Assembly: GCA_021613335.1 (NCBI GenBank)
Contig: JAJTWR010000021.1
Location: 1,007,001-1,071,000 of the forward strand
Direction: 5' to 3'
Origin: Whitmania pigra
Lineage: Eukaryota; Annelida; Clitellata; Hirudinida; Haemopidae
DNA length: 64,000 bases
Numbering within the stretch: the stretch's first letter is position 1; each line of letters starts with the position of its first letter. The notes beneath the pieces were generated by a model. The model did not search any database and was not told where the DNA came from. It was given only the letters and a program-made list of their open reading frames with translations. Below are positions 11,788-25,657 of the stretch, piece by piece. The translations under genes were made by a program, and so were the position numbers.

Positions 11788-14700
11788 TCATGCTCGGCAT
11801 TGAAATCTTTTGGCAGTCCTTTGGCGTCCAGCAGTCCTTATCTGTTGTTCCTGTGCCTGTTTGAGTCTGGCATTGAACAGGTTCATCATGTACTCTGAAT
11901 AGGTCCAAGAAATGAGGTCAGTGTTTGCTTCTGAAACTTCATTCATTTGTTCTCTAGACATCAACTTTTCTACAGACTCCTGTAGGATTTTGGAGATTTT
12001 GAAGTCCATATTGAATACAAGTGGTACAATATTGTGAGCTACATAAAGGCTTTATTTATAACATGTAAAATTATATCATTTTAAGGCAATTGGAAGATCA
12101 GCCAAAATAAATAAATAAATTAATTCAAAACAAAATAATCATTGCCAACAACAAAACATTTGCAATGCACACCTTTGAGCTGAGTTTCTTCAACCTCGAC
12201 CTGAGCATTGAAGCCTGTTTCTTTTTCCTTTCATCAGTCAGGTGGACAAACAACTCTTGGTTACTCATCTGGTCCCTCAGCTTTTCAAATTCACCAAAGT
12301 ACTTTGAGAGTGATGCCAGAATGAGTTTCTTTGGAATCCACAAAGGTTGAGATAATAATTAACATCGATAAAGTTCATTATCAATACTTGAATGGGATGA
12401 TTACCATAACCATTGTTGTCATCATCATCGTCATCAGCAACATAGACTATGTATACCTGTGCCTCTTTGAACAGAGTGGCTGTTGGCTTCTTGCTTTTAG
12501 ACTGAATCTTATCTGCCAATTCTGGCTCTATGGAAATTTGGATGGATGGAGGAAAGTTGGAAGAAATGAAGGAATTGACGATGGCATCTGCTTTATGCTG
12601 GATTGAGGACATACCAACATTGTTATACCACAGCTCCTTCAATAAATAGTGATTATTATGAGTGTTAAGTCTAAATGTTTTAAGCAAATAAACAATATAT
12701 TATAAATTATCACATGATAAATTAAAATCCACCAAACATTATCTACAAATAAAAACAAGTCTCTAGTGCTTAAACAATTGATTGCTATTTAATCAATCAA
12801 TAATAACATATTACCATTAGTAATCGGTAACAAATAATAAAGACCATAATTTATTAACTTATTTATTCGTTACTGATTGACAAGGAAGTCTCACCTCGTA
12901 TTTGTAAACCTCTGCAAGAAACTGAACATTCATCTCATTTTTCTCATCTTTCAGGGCAACAAATTGAATAAAGTTGTCTGCCACAGCATTGTCCAATAGC
13001 AGCTGCCTGAAGAACAGCTCATTGATCTGATTGGATGAGATCAATGAAGCAACAACTTGATTGAAAATGATGTCTTAATACTTTAAGTCACAGTTTTGTC
13101 AGTTTATCTATCCACTTCATTTCAATTTAAACATATTCTTGAATCGTTAGTTATTGCAAAATAATAAAATAAAGCAATAAATTAAAAAACAATTAAATAA
13201 GTTAATCAGCAAAACCAGCAAAATTAGCAAAATTAGTTACAAATTAAAGCCAATACGAACCTTTTCCATCTTCGAGGACTTAGAAAGGTCTGAGGTCACA
13301 TGTCCATCATTTTGTGCCCTATTGATCACTGACTTTCTGCTCCTAGCTTCTCTTTGAGATAAGTAAAGAGACAACCAAGTGTTTTCAAGTCTTCTCTGAA
13401 TGCAAACCTGTGCCTCCTTAAGGAAGGTGTTGATGGAAGCAACATCTGCAAGAACTGGGTTGTACTCGTAGCACTTCATGGTGTTCTGAAACACATTGCT
13501 GCTTATTTGCTGGTTATTTGTTTATAGGGTATTAATACTGATTCAGGTTGCAATACATATAAAGCTTGTAATACGAGTACAAGTTATGTTTGCATGCTGA
13601 TGATATTGAAAATAATACAGCTATTTATGTAGGCATTTGTTTATAGATGGGTAAAACGTAGCAAGATTTTCGTACGAAAAGCTTTTAGGATAAACTCCAT
13701 GTTTAAAATAAAAATAAAATTTCCATGAATTAATGAATGAATTAAGTTACAATTCCTACAATATGCTGATTATTAGAAATCAATTTCTGAATAAATAAAA
13801 TTATAAATATTTCCAACTTTCAATAACTCAGTTACAAAGTATGAAATAACTTATGTATGAAATAACTTATGTACTTATTCAAGTATAAATATCCTTTACA
13901 ATTTATGTAAAGCAAAAAAAAGATATTTTTTTGTAACCTCTTCAAGTTGCTGCTTAGAGGCAGGACTGTTCGCTCCGAGGTAATATTTCTCGTTGACGTA
14001 CAGCCTGAAGATTTCCTCCGCTTTGAACTTGCGTTCGTCGGAGCCTTCTGCCAACTGCTTGTAGATTTCAATGTCTTGCCAAAAATAGAAATCTGCACCT
14101 GCTTTTTGTTCCATTAGAAAATTCTTGAAGTTTTCCAACTCGATCCTGTTGCCATAGAAACTCTTTATGGACGAAATGCTCTTGGCTGATCTGAGTTTGG
14201 AGGTTTTTGAGAGATGGTGGGATTTGGATGCAGAATGCAGATTGGTGGAATGTGAGTCCTGGAATTAATAAATCAATTAATATTGATTGAATTAATGTCC
14301 AAACAAATGTTTTGAAAAAAAAAATATTCCAATTATAACATTAAGTGGACACCCCAAATGCATGCATCCATGAGTTCAAACAATGAAATTCAGTCATGGA
14401 GACAACAAATAAGTAAAGTTCACCTCCACGTTAAGTGTACACTCCTCCAAATCTCTGCATATCTCTCCATCTTTACACTTTGATTGTTGCTCCAGTTCCA
14501 TACATTTAAGCTGTTCATTATTTTCAGATAAATGATTTTTTAATCATTTCTAAATTAATTATAAAACTGATGTGATCGTAATTTATCATAATGACACTAT
14601 TACAATGTTAATGTTACATGGTAATCATCATCATCATTACCAGCAAATTCGTCATCATTACCATCCTCAGCATTCAACCACTTCAACAATCATCACCATT

Positions 14701-17700
14701 GTCATCACCTCCTTCAAAGACTCCAGCACGTGACCATGGAAAGAATTTACAACTCCCAACAGTTCCTCCTCCACTTTCCGTTCGACCTTCTCGAACATAT
14801 CGGCACGAGGAAACTTCAGGTTTGAATAGATCTCATTGATCGACTTCTCGGTCACTGAGTTCAATTTCTCATCACATCCAGAAGACAAGAACCTGGCGTA
14901 TATCTCCTGGAGATTGTGAAATGAATTAAATAATTGTATAATAAATAAATAACATTAGCAACAACAACAACAATAATAGTAAAAATAATAATAATAATAA
15001 CTTATATTAACTTTTATAAGGCTATAGAGACCACACAATCCATGTAACCACGGTAACATGACCAAAAACTTACAGAAGCTTTGTTGCTGAGAGGTGATAA
15101 CTGTGAAAGCATCTTCAGCTCTTGGCATTCTTTCAGAAAGCAATATTTGTTTAGCCAATCCTGTAGATGATGCATATAAAATTATTTTTTTTAAACAATT
15201 TATGAATGTAATTTCTTTAAATTTAATGATGGGATTACTAATTAACTACATTTTAAGTTCCATTCAATTTTAATTAAAGAATTACTTGTATTAACTTCTC
15301 TAATCTAAATTTAAATTTAATTAATGAATTACTTATATTAATTTAACTTTAAACTACAATGCACTCAAATGCCTGCTAGGTATTGGTTTAGTAAAAACAT
15401 TTATGTACCTTAACATAATAACAATAAATATATCTTGCATAATAATTAATTAATAGTAGGTAACATATTTAATAATTAATCAATTACTTGATTTTGGGAC
15501 TCCTTGATAAAAGAATAAAATTTACTTCCAACAAATTCATCTGCAGAAACAAGCATCCTAAGTTTTTGCCTGCTTAAAAAATGACCAGTTGTTACTAAGT
15601 TTTTAATTGAATATGGTACTTGTCATGAATTCATTTGTTTTAAATAAAATAAAGATGAATCAATGCACTAGTACTTGCATCAAAGTTATGCACTGACCTA
15701 AGAAATTAAATAACTAAAAATAATGTCACATATACAATCCATATCTTACATTCCCTGATAAGCAAAAATTTTTGATGAACATGTTCCAACTAAGTATTAA
15801 AGCTAACAACATGATTTCCTGCTGCCTGGAGTATTTCATATTAGCGCCATCACCTTCATCCACCTCCTCATCAACGATGTCATTCCCTGACAAATGTTTC
15901 CTGCTCCTGCTGCTTTTTGACTTCCGGTTGAACACATTATCACCAATACCGTCACTACCATGACCACCACCACCAACAATTTCTAAACATTTGACAGGTT
16001 CACGAGATCCAGCAGTCCTTAATTTTCTTAGTTTATTTTCTGTCTGCATGTTCTTAGAATTTGTTCCCCTCTCAAAAGCATTCTTGAGGATAGATTGGTT
16101 ATGTGAATATTTGCACAGAACGTTAAGAATGCTCTTAGAGTGGAATGTTGGAAGAGATTGTAAGCGTTTGTTCGCATGCTGTCTCTTGTTCAGTAAATAT
16201 CGGGGTACCCTGTGATGGTAAGTGATAATAGAAGAGAAAGATTTAATCTTCAGATGTGAATAAAATAGTTCATAAACAATTCAACCATACTAACATGACC
16301 ACAATAATTTTTCCTAAACCCTCTTAATAAGAAGGTGATAAAATATATAAATAAACATTTTCATGATATCATAGAAAACAGATTAAGAATTAAAGTAAAT
16401 TTAATTAAAGTTAATTTAGTTTAAGTAATAAATAAATGTACCAATAGGTAATGAGGCAATGGATAGCTCCATCAGCTACAGATGCTATTTGCTCAAGGTT
16501 CCAAAAATCTTGTTTGCAGAATTTTTCAATCAATCTCTTCAATCTCAAACAATACATCCATTTCTGATGATAAGTTTCCCTCAGCTTCTGCAGAGCCCTA
16601 AGAAATAAAAAATAAATTATTTAATTATATTTTGTGATGATGCCATATCCACAAATAAATTATTATGAAATAACATTAGCATGTTTTTATCATTCATAGC
16701 AACAGTAAAACATAAACACTTAATTAGAATATTAGAGAGATTTAAGTAAAAGTGAAGACCGGTGCTACACATTTTTATTATCAGCATCCCTAATTCACCT
16801 AACCATATCCACAATAATCCAAATTTAAGTAAGATTGAATATAAGCTAAAAATAAAACAAACTAATAACCCATAACCTTTCATTGGAAAACCAATCACAA
16901 CAATTTTGCATCAGAAAGATTTTCTGCACTTCAACCCACAAGATCCAGAGTGGTTGTGCAGCTTCTTTGGGAAGAAAATTGTAAAATTCTAAAACATCCT
17001 TGATATTCAGAAAATTAACCCTTAATATCACATCCTTCTCAGTTTTATCAATGTTTGAATTTGATTGAATTTGAATATAATTAGATTTGTCTTTCTGTTC
17101 ATTTGCAACGAACAAATGATTGCCTTGTTCGAGTATGTTAACTTCGTCTTCACAAACTTTTCTTTTTGGATGCTGAAACTCAAAGACTTGTTCGCTCCAC
17201 TCATCTGCTGAAACCATATTCCAATTCTCAGTTTCACTCCAGCAAGAGCAAATAGTTTTGATGAGATTTGCTTCATTTTCTTCAGATGTTGTGCCAGTTG
17301 ATATCAGTACATTTTTAAAAGTTTTGCAGGTGATTTTCCTTGAGATTATGTCCAGCTTTACTTGTGAAATTAGTTTTGCCAATCTGTATTCTATATACTG
17401 GTAACTACTTATAAAGTATTTTAACCATTTGTTTTTGAATGTATTAACAAAACTATCATGATCAATAGCCTGAAAATAAAACAAAAACATTGAAAATGGT
17501 ATGAGAGATGGTTAAAGAAAATTTATTACCAAGTTGTCAGCTTGATGCCAGTTATCCTTCCTTTTCCCACTTAATAATTTTAATAAGTGATGAGATTTCG
17601 TACAATATATTATTTTTTGTGGAAAGAACTTGGAAATGTCAGTAAAATCATCAGTCACTTTTTGAAAAATTTACCAATAAAAAAATTACTCTTACGCTTA

Positions 17701-17891
17701 TTTCGCAGAAATTGTTGAAATAATCTGTAAACAAGTCATCCACGAAAAGCAGGTGCTCCTAGAAATGCAAAAACTATGTTTCAGTTCTGAATCAATTTTA
17801 ATCAATTGCACATGGGCGCTAATCGACCAATCTCGTCAAAGCAGGCACTAACAAAATCTATGACTTCGTTCCGTAATTCAAGGGGATCCAT
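11788..17891 (-). CDS. RGS22: RGS22-like regulator of G-protein signalling
   Basis: Fifteen exons, all with matching phases, give about 970 residues (human RGS22 is about 1260): 17853-17891, 17696-17758, 16877-17469, 16442-16597, 15808-16209, 15488-15569, 15074-15160, 14709-14906, 14424-14510, 13938-14258, 13261-13485, 12895-13026, 12457-12636, 12173-12328, 11788-11979. The N-terminal LLFVDDLFTDYFNNFCEI, the ITYWVPRYL block after exon 4, RGS-fold segments (FKNFLMEQKAGADFYFWQDI; ADAIVNSFISSNFPPSIQI) and the closing ILASLSKYFGEFEKLRDQM are RGS22 hallmarks. RGS domains bind G-alpha subunits; RGS22 in vertebrates is largely testis-associated. Exon 5 carries a glycine-rich, acidic and basic linker. 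The donor chosen at 15807 (GTTAGC) is the weakest junction; reading through it would break the frame. No single RGS domain can be scored without an alignment, so how many remain functional is open. Confidence 0.86.
14948..15001 (+). repeat. CAA/TAA microsatellite in an RGS22 intron
   Basis: (caa)n grading into (taa)n between RGS22 exons. Simple repeat only. Confidence 0.8.
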
Positions 17892-18933
17892 TCCAACCAA
17901 CGAATGAAACAAGAGTAGCACTAATAAAAAGTTACAGTTATTAAGTTAAGAGAGTTTGAACTCGCTAAATCTAACCGCAGCCTAACATGATAAGACGTGC
18001 CTAGGAAGAACTTCTCCATGGCAACGCGACCAATTTACATATTCTCTGAGACTCTTCAACTCTAAAGTGCATTTCAATTCAATTTCATCCAGCTGAAGAA
18101 ACTGTTACATAAAAAACCTTGCCGACATTGTTATGCTCTAACCATGAGATCTCAAACCATCATCAAGCTTCCAAAAATCAAAATTTTTCGTCCCCTTTTA
18201 AGAAATGGAGAACTTGTCATCAGAAACAAAAAGTCTTCCATAATTTATAGTTTTACAATGATGTATCTGAAAAAGTTTTTTCATGAGATCCAAAAACAAA
18301 TATTTATTTATGAAGCATGTGTTCAAACAAAAATTTAACACCTAATACATGTTTTGTTATATCACTCCAAGTTTTAATCTCACTTTTTCACAAAATTGTT
18401 TCAGCTCTCAAATTCTTTAAAAAATTCATTTAAACCAATAAAACAAATCATTAAAATTTAATTCAATCCTTCAACCGTTTAATGTGCATTCTAATTCAAT
18501 AAATTAGTGCTACCACAAACATAAAATAAAAAAATTCAATCTTTTCAATTTCAACCCATCAGAGATAATAATTACAACATTAGTAAATGTGTCATCAAAG
18601 GCAAAATCCAACCTATAAACACTTTGTAATCAAATTAACAGGGAACTGACCCAGTAATCAAATTTTTCAGAAAATACACAAGTTACATGTAAAATCAATT
18701 CACTTGCAAACATAGCTGCTAACAATGAAATTATTCTAAAAATTAACATAAATCATATTATGAACTATTCATGAACAGTCTAAGAATTGGCTCAAAACTT
18801 TTAACTTTACAACTTAAGATGCCGGCATTCACTATCAAAGCTAAATATATGCCGACAATGAGAAAACAGAAGTTGAACATGAAATAAAATTTTAATGAGA
18901 CAGTGCAAGCAGAGATCACATCATTTCATTATT
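17892..18933. other. gap between RGS22 promoter and FAM210B 3' end
   Basis: About 1 kb of AT-rich sequence. It should contain the RGS22 start region (both genes are on the minus strand) and the FAM210B-like 3' UTR. A short plus-strand frame at 18144-18338 has no recognisable features and is probably chance. Confidence 0.45.
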
Positions 18934-19744
18934 CTACTCTTGAGGGGTTTTGAGAATTCCCCTTCTCCTGAGGTACCTGACGATGAACGGACTGGCACTG
19001 AGAGTACACAAGACCCTCAATGGAGAGAAAACCTTGTAGACGGCATATGCCACCACAAATGTGGTGCCACCAGTTGCCAGTCGAGATTCGATGACACATT
19101 TGTCCAAACCAAGCCAGGTTAACCAGGCGACAACGTCTAATCCACTTAAAATAAGAAGACAAAGTTATTATTTATGAAGCACAAATAATCTAGAAGAATA
19201 AAATAACAAGCTGATACTATTTTGCATATAATCTAAACTGAAGATATGACAAGCCAATTTTAAATAAAAATTAATATATTTTTTCTCTTATAAACTTTGC
19301 CAATTTGCATCAAAACAGAATTTCCAAAAAAATGATAGCTCAAAAAAGAACAAACCTTGATACAACTGCATAAGAAGCTCCAAATGATAGAACCGAGATG
19401 CAGACATGAAACACAATTACAGTGGCACCGTAATCCCTCACAGCTTGCTTCAACGATGAGGACTTAATCTTCACAGACTTCTCTGCATCATTAGTACTTT
19501 CGACTTTCTCCTCGGAGAGCAACTTGGCAGTTTCTTGCTTTTCTTTATTCAAATGATCCATGGATAAAGTTCTTCCCAAATGTAATGATTTTGCAGAAAC
19601 CGGACAAAATTTAATCGCGCTAAGAGCACCCTGAAAGCGCTTAAAAGGGCATCTAACGAACCTACTTACAACTGACGGATGATGGAACAGCAAAAATACT
19701 GACGAACCGCTTAATGCTGCCTTTGAAATGGTCATCAGCATCAT
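18934..19744 (-). CDS. FAM210B: FAM210B-like mitochondrial membrane protein (DUF1279)
   Basis: Two exons (19356-19744 and 18934-19144) join in phase (AG|T) to give 199 residues. The first about 60 residues are basic and hydroxylated without a clear secretory signal, fitting a mitochondrial presequence. The C-terminal half is the DUF1279 fold: SSLKQAVRDYGATVIVFHV, then two hydrophobic segments around LSFGASYAVVS and GLDVVAWLTWLGL, LATGGTTFVVAYAVYKVFSP, and a basic end (IVRYLRRRGILKTPQE). The Gly-Leu-Asp-Val and TTFVVAYA wording is nearer to FAM210B than to FAM210A. FAM210B is an inner-membrane protein linked to haem and energy metabolism in vertebrates; its exact activity is not settled. Confidence 0.9.
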
Positions 19745-21240
19745 TTGAAATATTTCAAATTCAGCATTACGCTAAAGCAAAAACCACGTCTAAAACAACC
19801 GAGTTCGATGGCACCATCGTCTGATTACTGAAAAGTGAAGGCTAATGTTGAAGCTAGTTTAATTTGTTTATGTTACAATATATCTTCTGTTTATTTTTAG
19901 ATCGTTATCAGTAATTTACGTTTTACTTATAAAATAATTTTGGTTTTGTTAATTTAAAATCATATTTCTTTATATTGCTAACCACAATAAACAATTACTT
20001 CGAAATGGTCAGACATAATTTCAAGGTGTCATAAATATATTTTCATCTGTTACGTCTTAGATACAATTATCCTAACCCAATTCTACATTCCTCCCATAAT
20101 TTAAGCTTTTAAAACAGCTCTTTTCATTTCCGGATTTACCTAGGTGGAGGCCCCCATTCGAGTGGCCCAGAAACACGGACGTCATTACAGCTTTTTCCCA
20201 GGGGGTAATCTCTTGCACCAATTTAGGGAACAAACTCATTTTATTTGCTTCTAGCAAAAATTCAGTGGAAAGAGCAGAGGAGGGCAATGGACCAGACTTT
20301 GGACTAGTCCCAAAAAAAGGTTATCTCACGTTTTGCGAAAGTTTGCTAGAAGCAAAAAAGATCTTCTCAAACTGTGAAAGGGGTTTGACCCATTTTGGAG
20401 AATGCTGAAATGACGTTCATAAAAAGTTGAGATGACCTTTTTTGCGTCTGGTCTAAAGTCAGGAAACCGTTGCCTCCCTGCCCTCCCCAAATTACGTCTC
20501 TGAAGTTAAGTCTTAAGTTTCCTGAAACATCAAGTTTCTCTTGTCTCAAATCACCTCTGTCCAATCTTTTAAATCTCACGCGTCATGCACAAGTCTCGAA
20601 GCCAAAGCCTTAAAAAAATTACTTTAAATCATTCAATTTTTATATGATAAATATTGTATTAAAATAAGGTACAAAATGCTAAACATATTTTTAATGGGGC
20701 ATTTGTTTTGAATCGAGCAGTATGTTTAAAAAATATATTTTAGTTAGTGCGTATCATTTGGATAGAAAGTGAAGTCTAACAAGGGAGTTAATGGAAAATT
20801 GTCTTTTAGTTTTATAAAAATAAAGAAAAATTGTATATTTAAAAACAAATTCAAATTATGTTAACCTTAATGGAGAGCCAATCATGATAATTTGAATTGA
20901 CAAAGCAAATATATTACCATATATGACCATAAGGCCATATTTTATTACCTCAAATTTTGAAATCTTAGAATGATGTTTCAGTCTACAAACTTTCACAACA
21001 AAACCTATCACCTGGCTATCAACATTCAATCAGAAAATAAATTGTAACAACACAAAGTTATATCCTTGCAACAAACACTAATCCTGCTCGTTTTAATTTG
21101 TAATTTATAATTTATTTATTTTATTTTATTAAACAATAAAACTGAAGAGTCTTTGAGACCACTAACACAAGTCCGTATAATTTACATATAAAAAGAACAC
21201 AAGCCCCGAATGGTAAGGATAATCAGGATAAACATAATTT
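19745..21240. other. intergenic, no gene recognised
   Basis: AT-rich DNA with a few short open frames on the minus strand (for example 20072-20287 and 20367-20579) that show no domain and no splice partners. A short word about reading 'gctagaagcaaaa' / 'gcttctagcaaa' occurs in both orientations near 20240-20355, giving a weak inverted repeat. Confidence 0.4.
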
Positions 21241-21641
21241 CTATGTTAAGAAACTAATAAAAGTCAAAGTCGCATATTAGCGTGTTAAAACGAGAAATTG
21301 CATTTGAGTTCACATTTTTTTCATTCGGCAATGCATTCCATGGTTTTACGATCCTATTGTAGAAAGAATATTTGGCAACGTCTGTTGAAAATTTACTACA
21401 TCTAAGTTTGAAACTGTGTCCTCTTGTGCCTGGGTAACCCTGAACAAGTAACAGAAGCCTCAAGGGGAAGTCCGCAAATACAAGCAAAATTGAAGCAAAA
21501 TGTTAAGTCAGCCATGAGGCGGCGTCTCTCCAGGGTCATAAATTTAAGATGTCTTAGTCTGTCCGTGTAGGGATATTTAACAACTGAGGGTATTGATTTG
21601 GTAAATCGTTTTTTTGTCTGGACTGGAGTACTTCTGACCAT
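21241..21641 (-). mobile_element. decayed non-LTR retrotransposon (LINE) 3' end
   Basis: Two overlapping minus-strand frames match the C-terminal end of LINE ORF2 reverse transcriptases. One (21402-21641) has IPSVVKYPYTDRLRHLKFM and LERRRLMADL. The next, in another frame (21254-about 21420), has GHSFKLR, SFYNRIVKPWNALP and a typical closing serine/phenylalanine stretch. A frameshift separates them, so the copy is dead. The wording is of the CR1/L2/jockey-like type; the precise clade cannot be called from so short a piece. Confidence 0.75.
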
Positions 21642-22251
21642 TTTACTAATCTTCTTTAAAAGAGTTTGTTACTTGTCCATATAATTTGTGGATGAGATTT
21701 TTTCAAAGTCAAATTTAATGCTTTTAAGTCTGCTTCCAACCCGACCCCGTCCCAAAAAATGCATCAACAAATTTCCAAAGACACCCTTTTATTAAGATGA
21801 ATATATCATAAGTGTGATAAGCATGATTAACATATTTTGCAAGTCATTAGCAATAAAATGCTTCTTGCAGCTTGTGGCAGCTTCTCTCTTTATCCACTTG
21901 ACCACCTTTTCAAGACAACGTTTCGGCATCCAAAGGCAGGCAGTTGTATGGCTGGATGGCCTGGTTGTCTTAAGTGACCAAACGATTGCAATGAAAAAGG
22001 CGAATAATTTGATGTGTTTTTCAGCATAAAGCAATTTTATTTAATAAAATAAAGACGAACAGCTAAGTAATAAGGACTAAAAAGAAAAGCATTGATAACA
22101 GTAAAATCAAATAACCAAAAATAAAAAGTTTAAATTTTTTGCCTAACATATGAATTTACAATAAGGTTTGAAATTATTAAAATGTAACTAGCTATCAGTA
22201 AGTGATTACGAAATAAACGTAAAATTGTTATTAATGTAAACATTTACAACA
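21642..22251. other. intergenic gap before the A2M-family gene
   Basis: No supported gene. It should hold the 3' UTR of the minus-strand alpha-2-macroglobulin-family gene. A small minus-strand frame at 21792-22034 has a hydrophobic N-terminal stretch and two or three cysteines but nothing else to back it. Confidence 0.4.
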
Positions 22252-25200
22252 TTAATATAACTGACTTGGATCATGGATGGAGTAAGCTCTGATTGGTTGT
22301 GGCTGTCCATGCAAAACGTTGAACACCTTCTCCAGTTGCAGATTCACGTACTGCGGCTTCGACTGTTTCACCTAGGAAAGTAATTATGAATTAAAGTCAA
22401 TTACATAAATACGACTAGAAATATAACATGTTGGTTGTGCTTTTAAAAATAATGGTAAAATTCTAATCACCTCACATTTCCACTATTAACAAATAGAAGA
22501 CTGTTCATGACTTTAAACAAAAATAAATTATTTATTAAAAATTCAAGCATTGCAAAAATTGCTTTAAAAAATTACTTCGTGGAGCATGACGTAAACAGTT
22601 CTCCCGAGTTGATGCATCGGAAGATCGACTGAATTGGCAACATTTCCAGGGTTGAATTCGTAGCCACTCAACAGTGGAACTTCGACAACCACAAACCCGC
22701 TGCTCCTGACATCATTCCAACTTTAAGAAATAAATTATTATTAATTAAACTATTTTATCAATAGCCTTAATAAGTAATATTATAATAATTAAGTGATTAA
22801 CCAATAATATTATTAATATTAAATTAATTAATATTAAGTATATTAATATAATAACTATTTTAATACTAATTGTTATTCAGTAACACTATATTTATTAATA
22901 TAATACAAATAATTAATTACGCTCTCACTCGACAGAAATGTTGACTTGGAGATGATCAAGTTCTTGTCCGGAGACTTCAACCGAGAGTTGAATGAGTTCA
23001 GAATCATCACTTGGAATGGAGGTCGACTGATCAGCTATCATCTAGCAAATAATCAGAAAAACATTAACTTGGCATTAATTTATTTAAACGTTTGTCGGTG
23101 CAGAAGTTACAAAATGTTAAGTGCAATTAGCAAAAGTATACCTTGTGTTTCTAATGACTGACTAATGGTAGTTTCATAAACATACAACTGCAAAGGCCAC
23201 TTAATAATTATATTAAAACCCAATTAAATTTTGAAATAAAACTTAAAAACATTCAATTATGATAGGAAAACATTATTGCATACCTGGGCCAGCACAAATC
23301 TGCTTTCTGTTGATCTTACTTTCACCGAGTTTCCTTGATCGACGTTGAGAGGCTGGTTGTAATTAACAATGCCATCATTTAATTATAATAAATTAATGGA
23401 CATCTTGACATTAATAATATTAAATGTAAGATCGTAACTATCAGTCTTTAACATAGATTAGATAGTCGATCAGATAAAATTGTACTTATTATTATTATTT
23501 GTAATACATCAACATAAGTATTTATAAAATTTAATTTTCTAAAAAGTAATTAGAAGTAGAAATAATAAAAACAAAACAAAACATTTGTAAAAAATAAATT
23601 TTGAATCCACTTTATCCTACATTAATAGCGACCGATCCAACGAAGAAGGGGTTGTTGATCCTGAAAGAGATTTTGGACACTTCTGACAACGTGACGACGA
23701 CGTCAGCATCGACACTAGTGTGTTCATACAGTTTGTACTCCATCTCCAAGTACTTGGTCAGTGCCTGTAGTGCTACCAGTGTATCCTGTTGGTTGAGAAC
23801 ATTTGTTAATATTGTGTTCTTAATTGTTTTCGAGACATGGCAACCCCAATATTCATGTTTATTATGTAAATTATTTGTATTTGCATAAGTACGTGTTTGA
23901 TTTGCGTAATTGTGTTGGAGTTGCTTTTCCTTACCTGGTTTTTGAATTCTTATTATTCTGGGATGCTTATATTGGACATCATAAACATGCATTAAGAAAG
24001 AGTGAATGATAACTAATTTGTGCATAATTGAAAAAAAAATATTTGAATCTTTAACTAATAAGTTCTGAGTTTTGCAAAAATTTGTATTATTAGTTTGAGC
24101 AGGTTGAAATTGAAATATCAAGTGTTTAATTAACCGTATTTTTGAATTGCAAAGACTAATTATTTCAAATGCTCTAAGTTTTACTTTTATTTTTCAATTA
24201 AATTTCAATTTATTACTAGAAAAATAAATTAATTAATTAAACCTCTGAAGCCACGAATATTCCATCCTTCCTCATCTGACTTATCAACCAATTAATAATT
24301 GGTCTTGCACCGTGAAGGTCACCTATGGAAAGATGGGTCAAGGCCACGTATGAAGTTGCTTCGATGCTCAAAGAGGAAATGTCTTCACGTTTACCCACAG
24401 TCCAGTAGAGCATGGAATCTTGGAAAATAAGATTCCTTTGCTTATTTAACATTTAAAAAAATGTCTCCTCTTTTATTAAATTAATTATTCCTAAATAAGC
24501 GACTAAATGTTAATTTGTAAATAACAAATTAATTAACAAACAAAATTTGATTAATTAATTAAATCACATCTAATTAATACTTGATTTAAAACACAAACCT
24601 TCTTCGAAACTCATCTCGTTGAGTCTTTTCAATCCGCGATGAATTTCTTTTCCAACTCGCAACAAAGCATGGGTGGAGATGGAAAGAACGTACGAATTAT
24701 CGGTGGAGGAGTTGAAGTTTCTTTCGATGAAAGCTGCAGATTTACTTATGACTCTGTCCAGGTTTGCACAGAGTTGACAAGACTGAAATTATTAATTTAG
24801 TAGATTATTTATTTAATGGGACATTCATAATTATGATTTGCTTGAAATAAAGCCAAACAATAATATTTTTTTAAATTATTTAATAACACAGTGCAATTAA
24901 ATTTTATGATTGTGAGTAATAACTTGAATAATTACATTTCCTTCTAGCGATTAAATTAAATAACTTTAAATAATAATTAATCAATATTAAATTGAATAAA
25001 TTCATTTCCTCACAACTATCGAACATGATTTAAAATAATTTGTTCACTCACTCCAACCAAAGACTTCGCCTTGACAAGTGATATTAAAACTTTTGATGTC
25101 AGTGGAAGGTGTTTCATTTCTTGTGCCATGTCCTAAATAATGACGTGAATGGCAGATTTATTAAATTATTAATAATAAATAAATGCTTAAATAAATATTT

Positions 25201-25625
25201 AAATGTATATTCAAATAATATAATGTTTACGTTAAATTATTTTTGTATATGAATTCGAACATAGTTAACATCTCAAGTTTTTATATCGAACTTTGAGCGA
25301 AATTAAAACTTAAATAAACAAAAAACTTATCTTTGTGAATTTAATGTACAAAAAACAATTTAAATCTGCTAAAATAATGCAATAATGCAAAAAAAATTAA
25401 CTGGGCGTGCAGGTTGGCCGAATGGATTACTGCATGCGGTTGTTATGGCAACAGTCGTTATGTGTCGTGTTCGAAACCCAGCCTGCATTGCCACTTGGGA
25501 AGGAGCGCCATATAAATGGTTACAATAAGCGCCTCTGACGCTATGCATATGGCGCTATATAAATGAAGTTACAAAATAGTTTTTCAGAATAAATATATTG
25601 TGATTTGTTTAATAAATATAAATTA

Positions 25626-25657
<32 letters not shown>

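Noticed and set aside
21792..22034. Small minus-strand frame with a hydrophobic N-terminal part and cysteines
   Set aside because: No splice partner, promoter or conserved pattern; the hydrophobic part is short. Could be a small secreted peptide but not supportable.
25405..25480. Possible functional tRNA gene
   Set aside because: Box A and box B-like words are present, but no acceptor stem or cloverleaf can be formed and the same sequence recurs with a shared non-tRNA tail, so it is a SINE.
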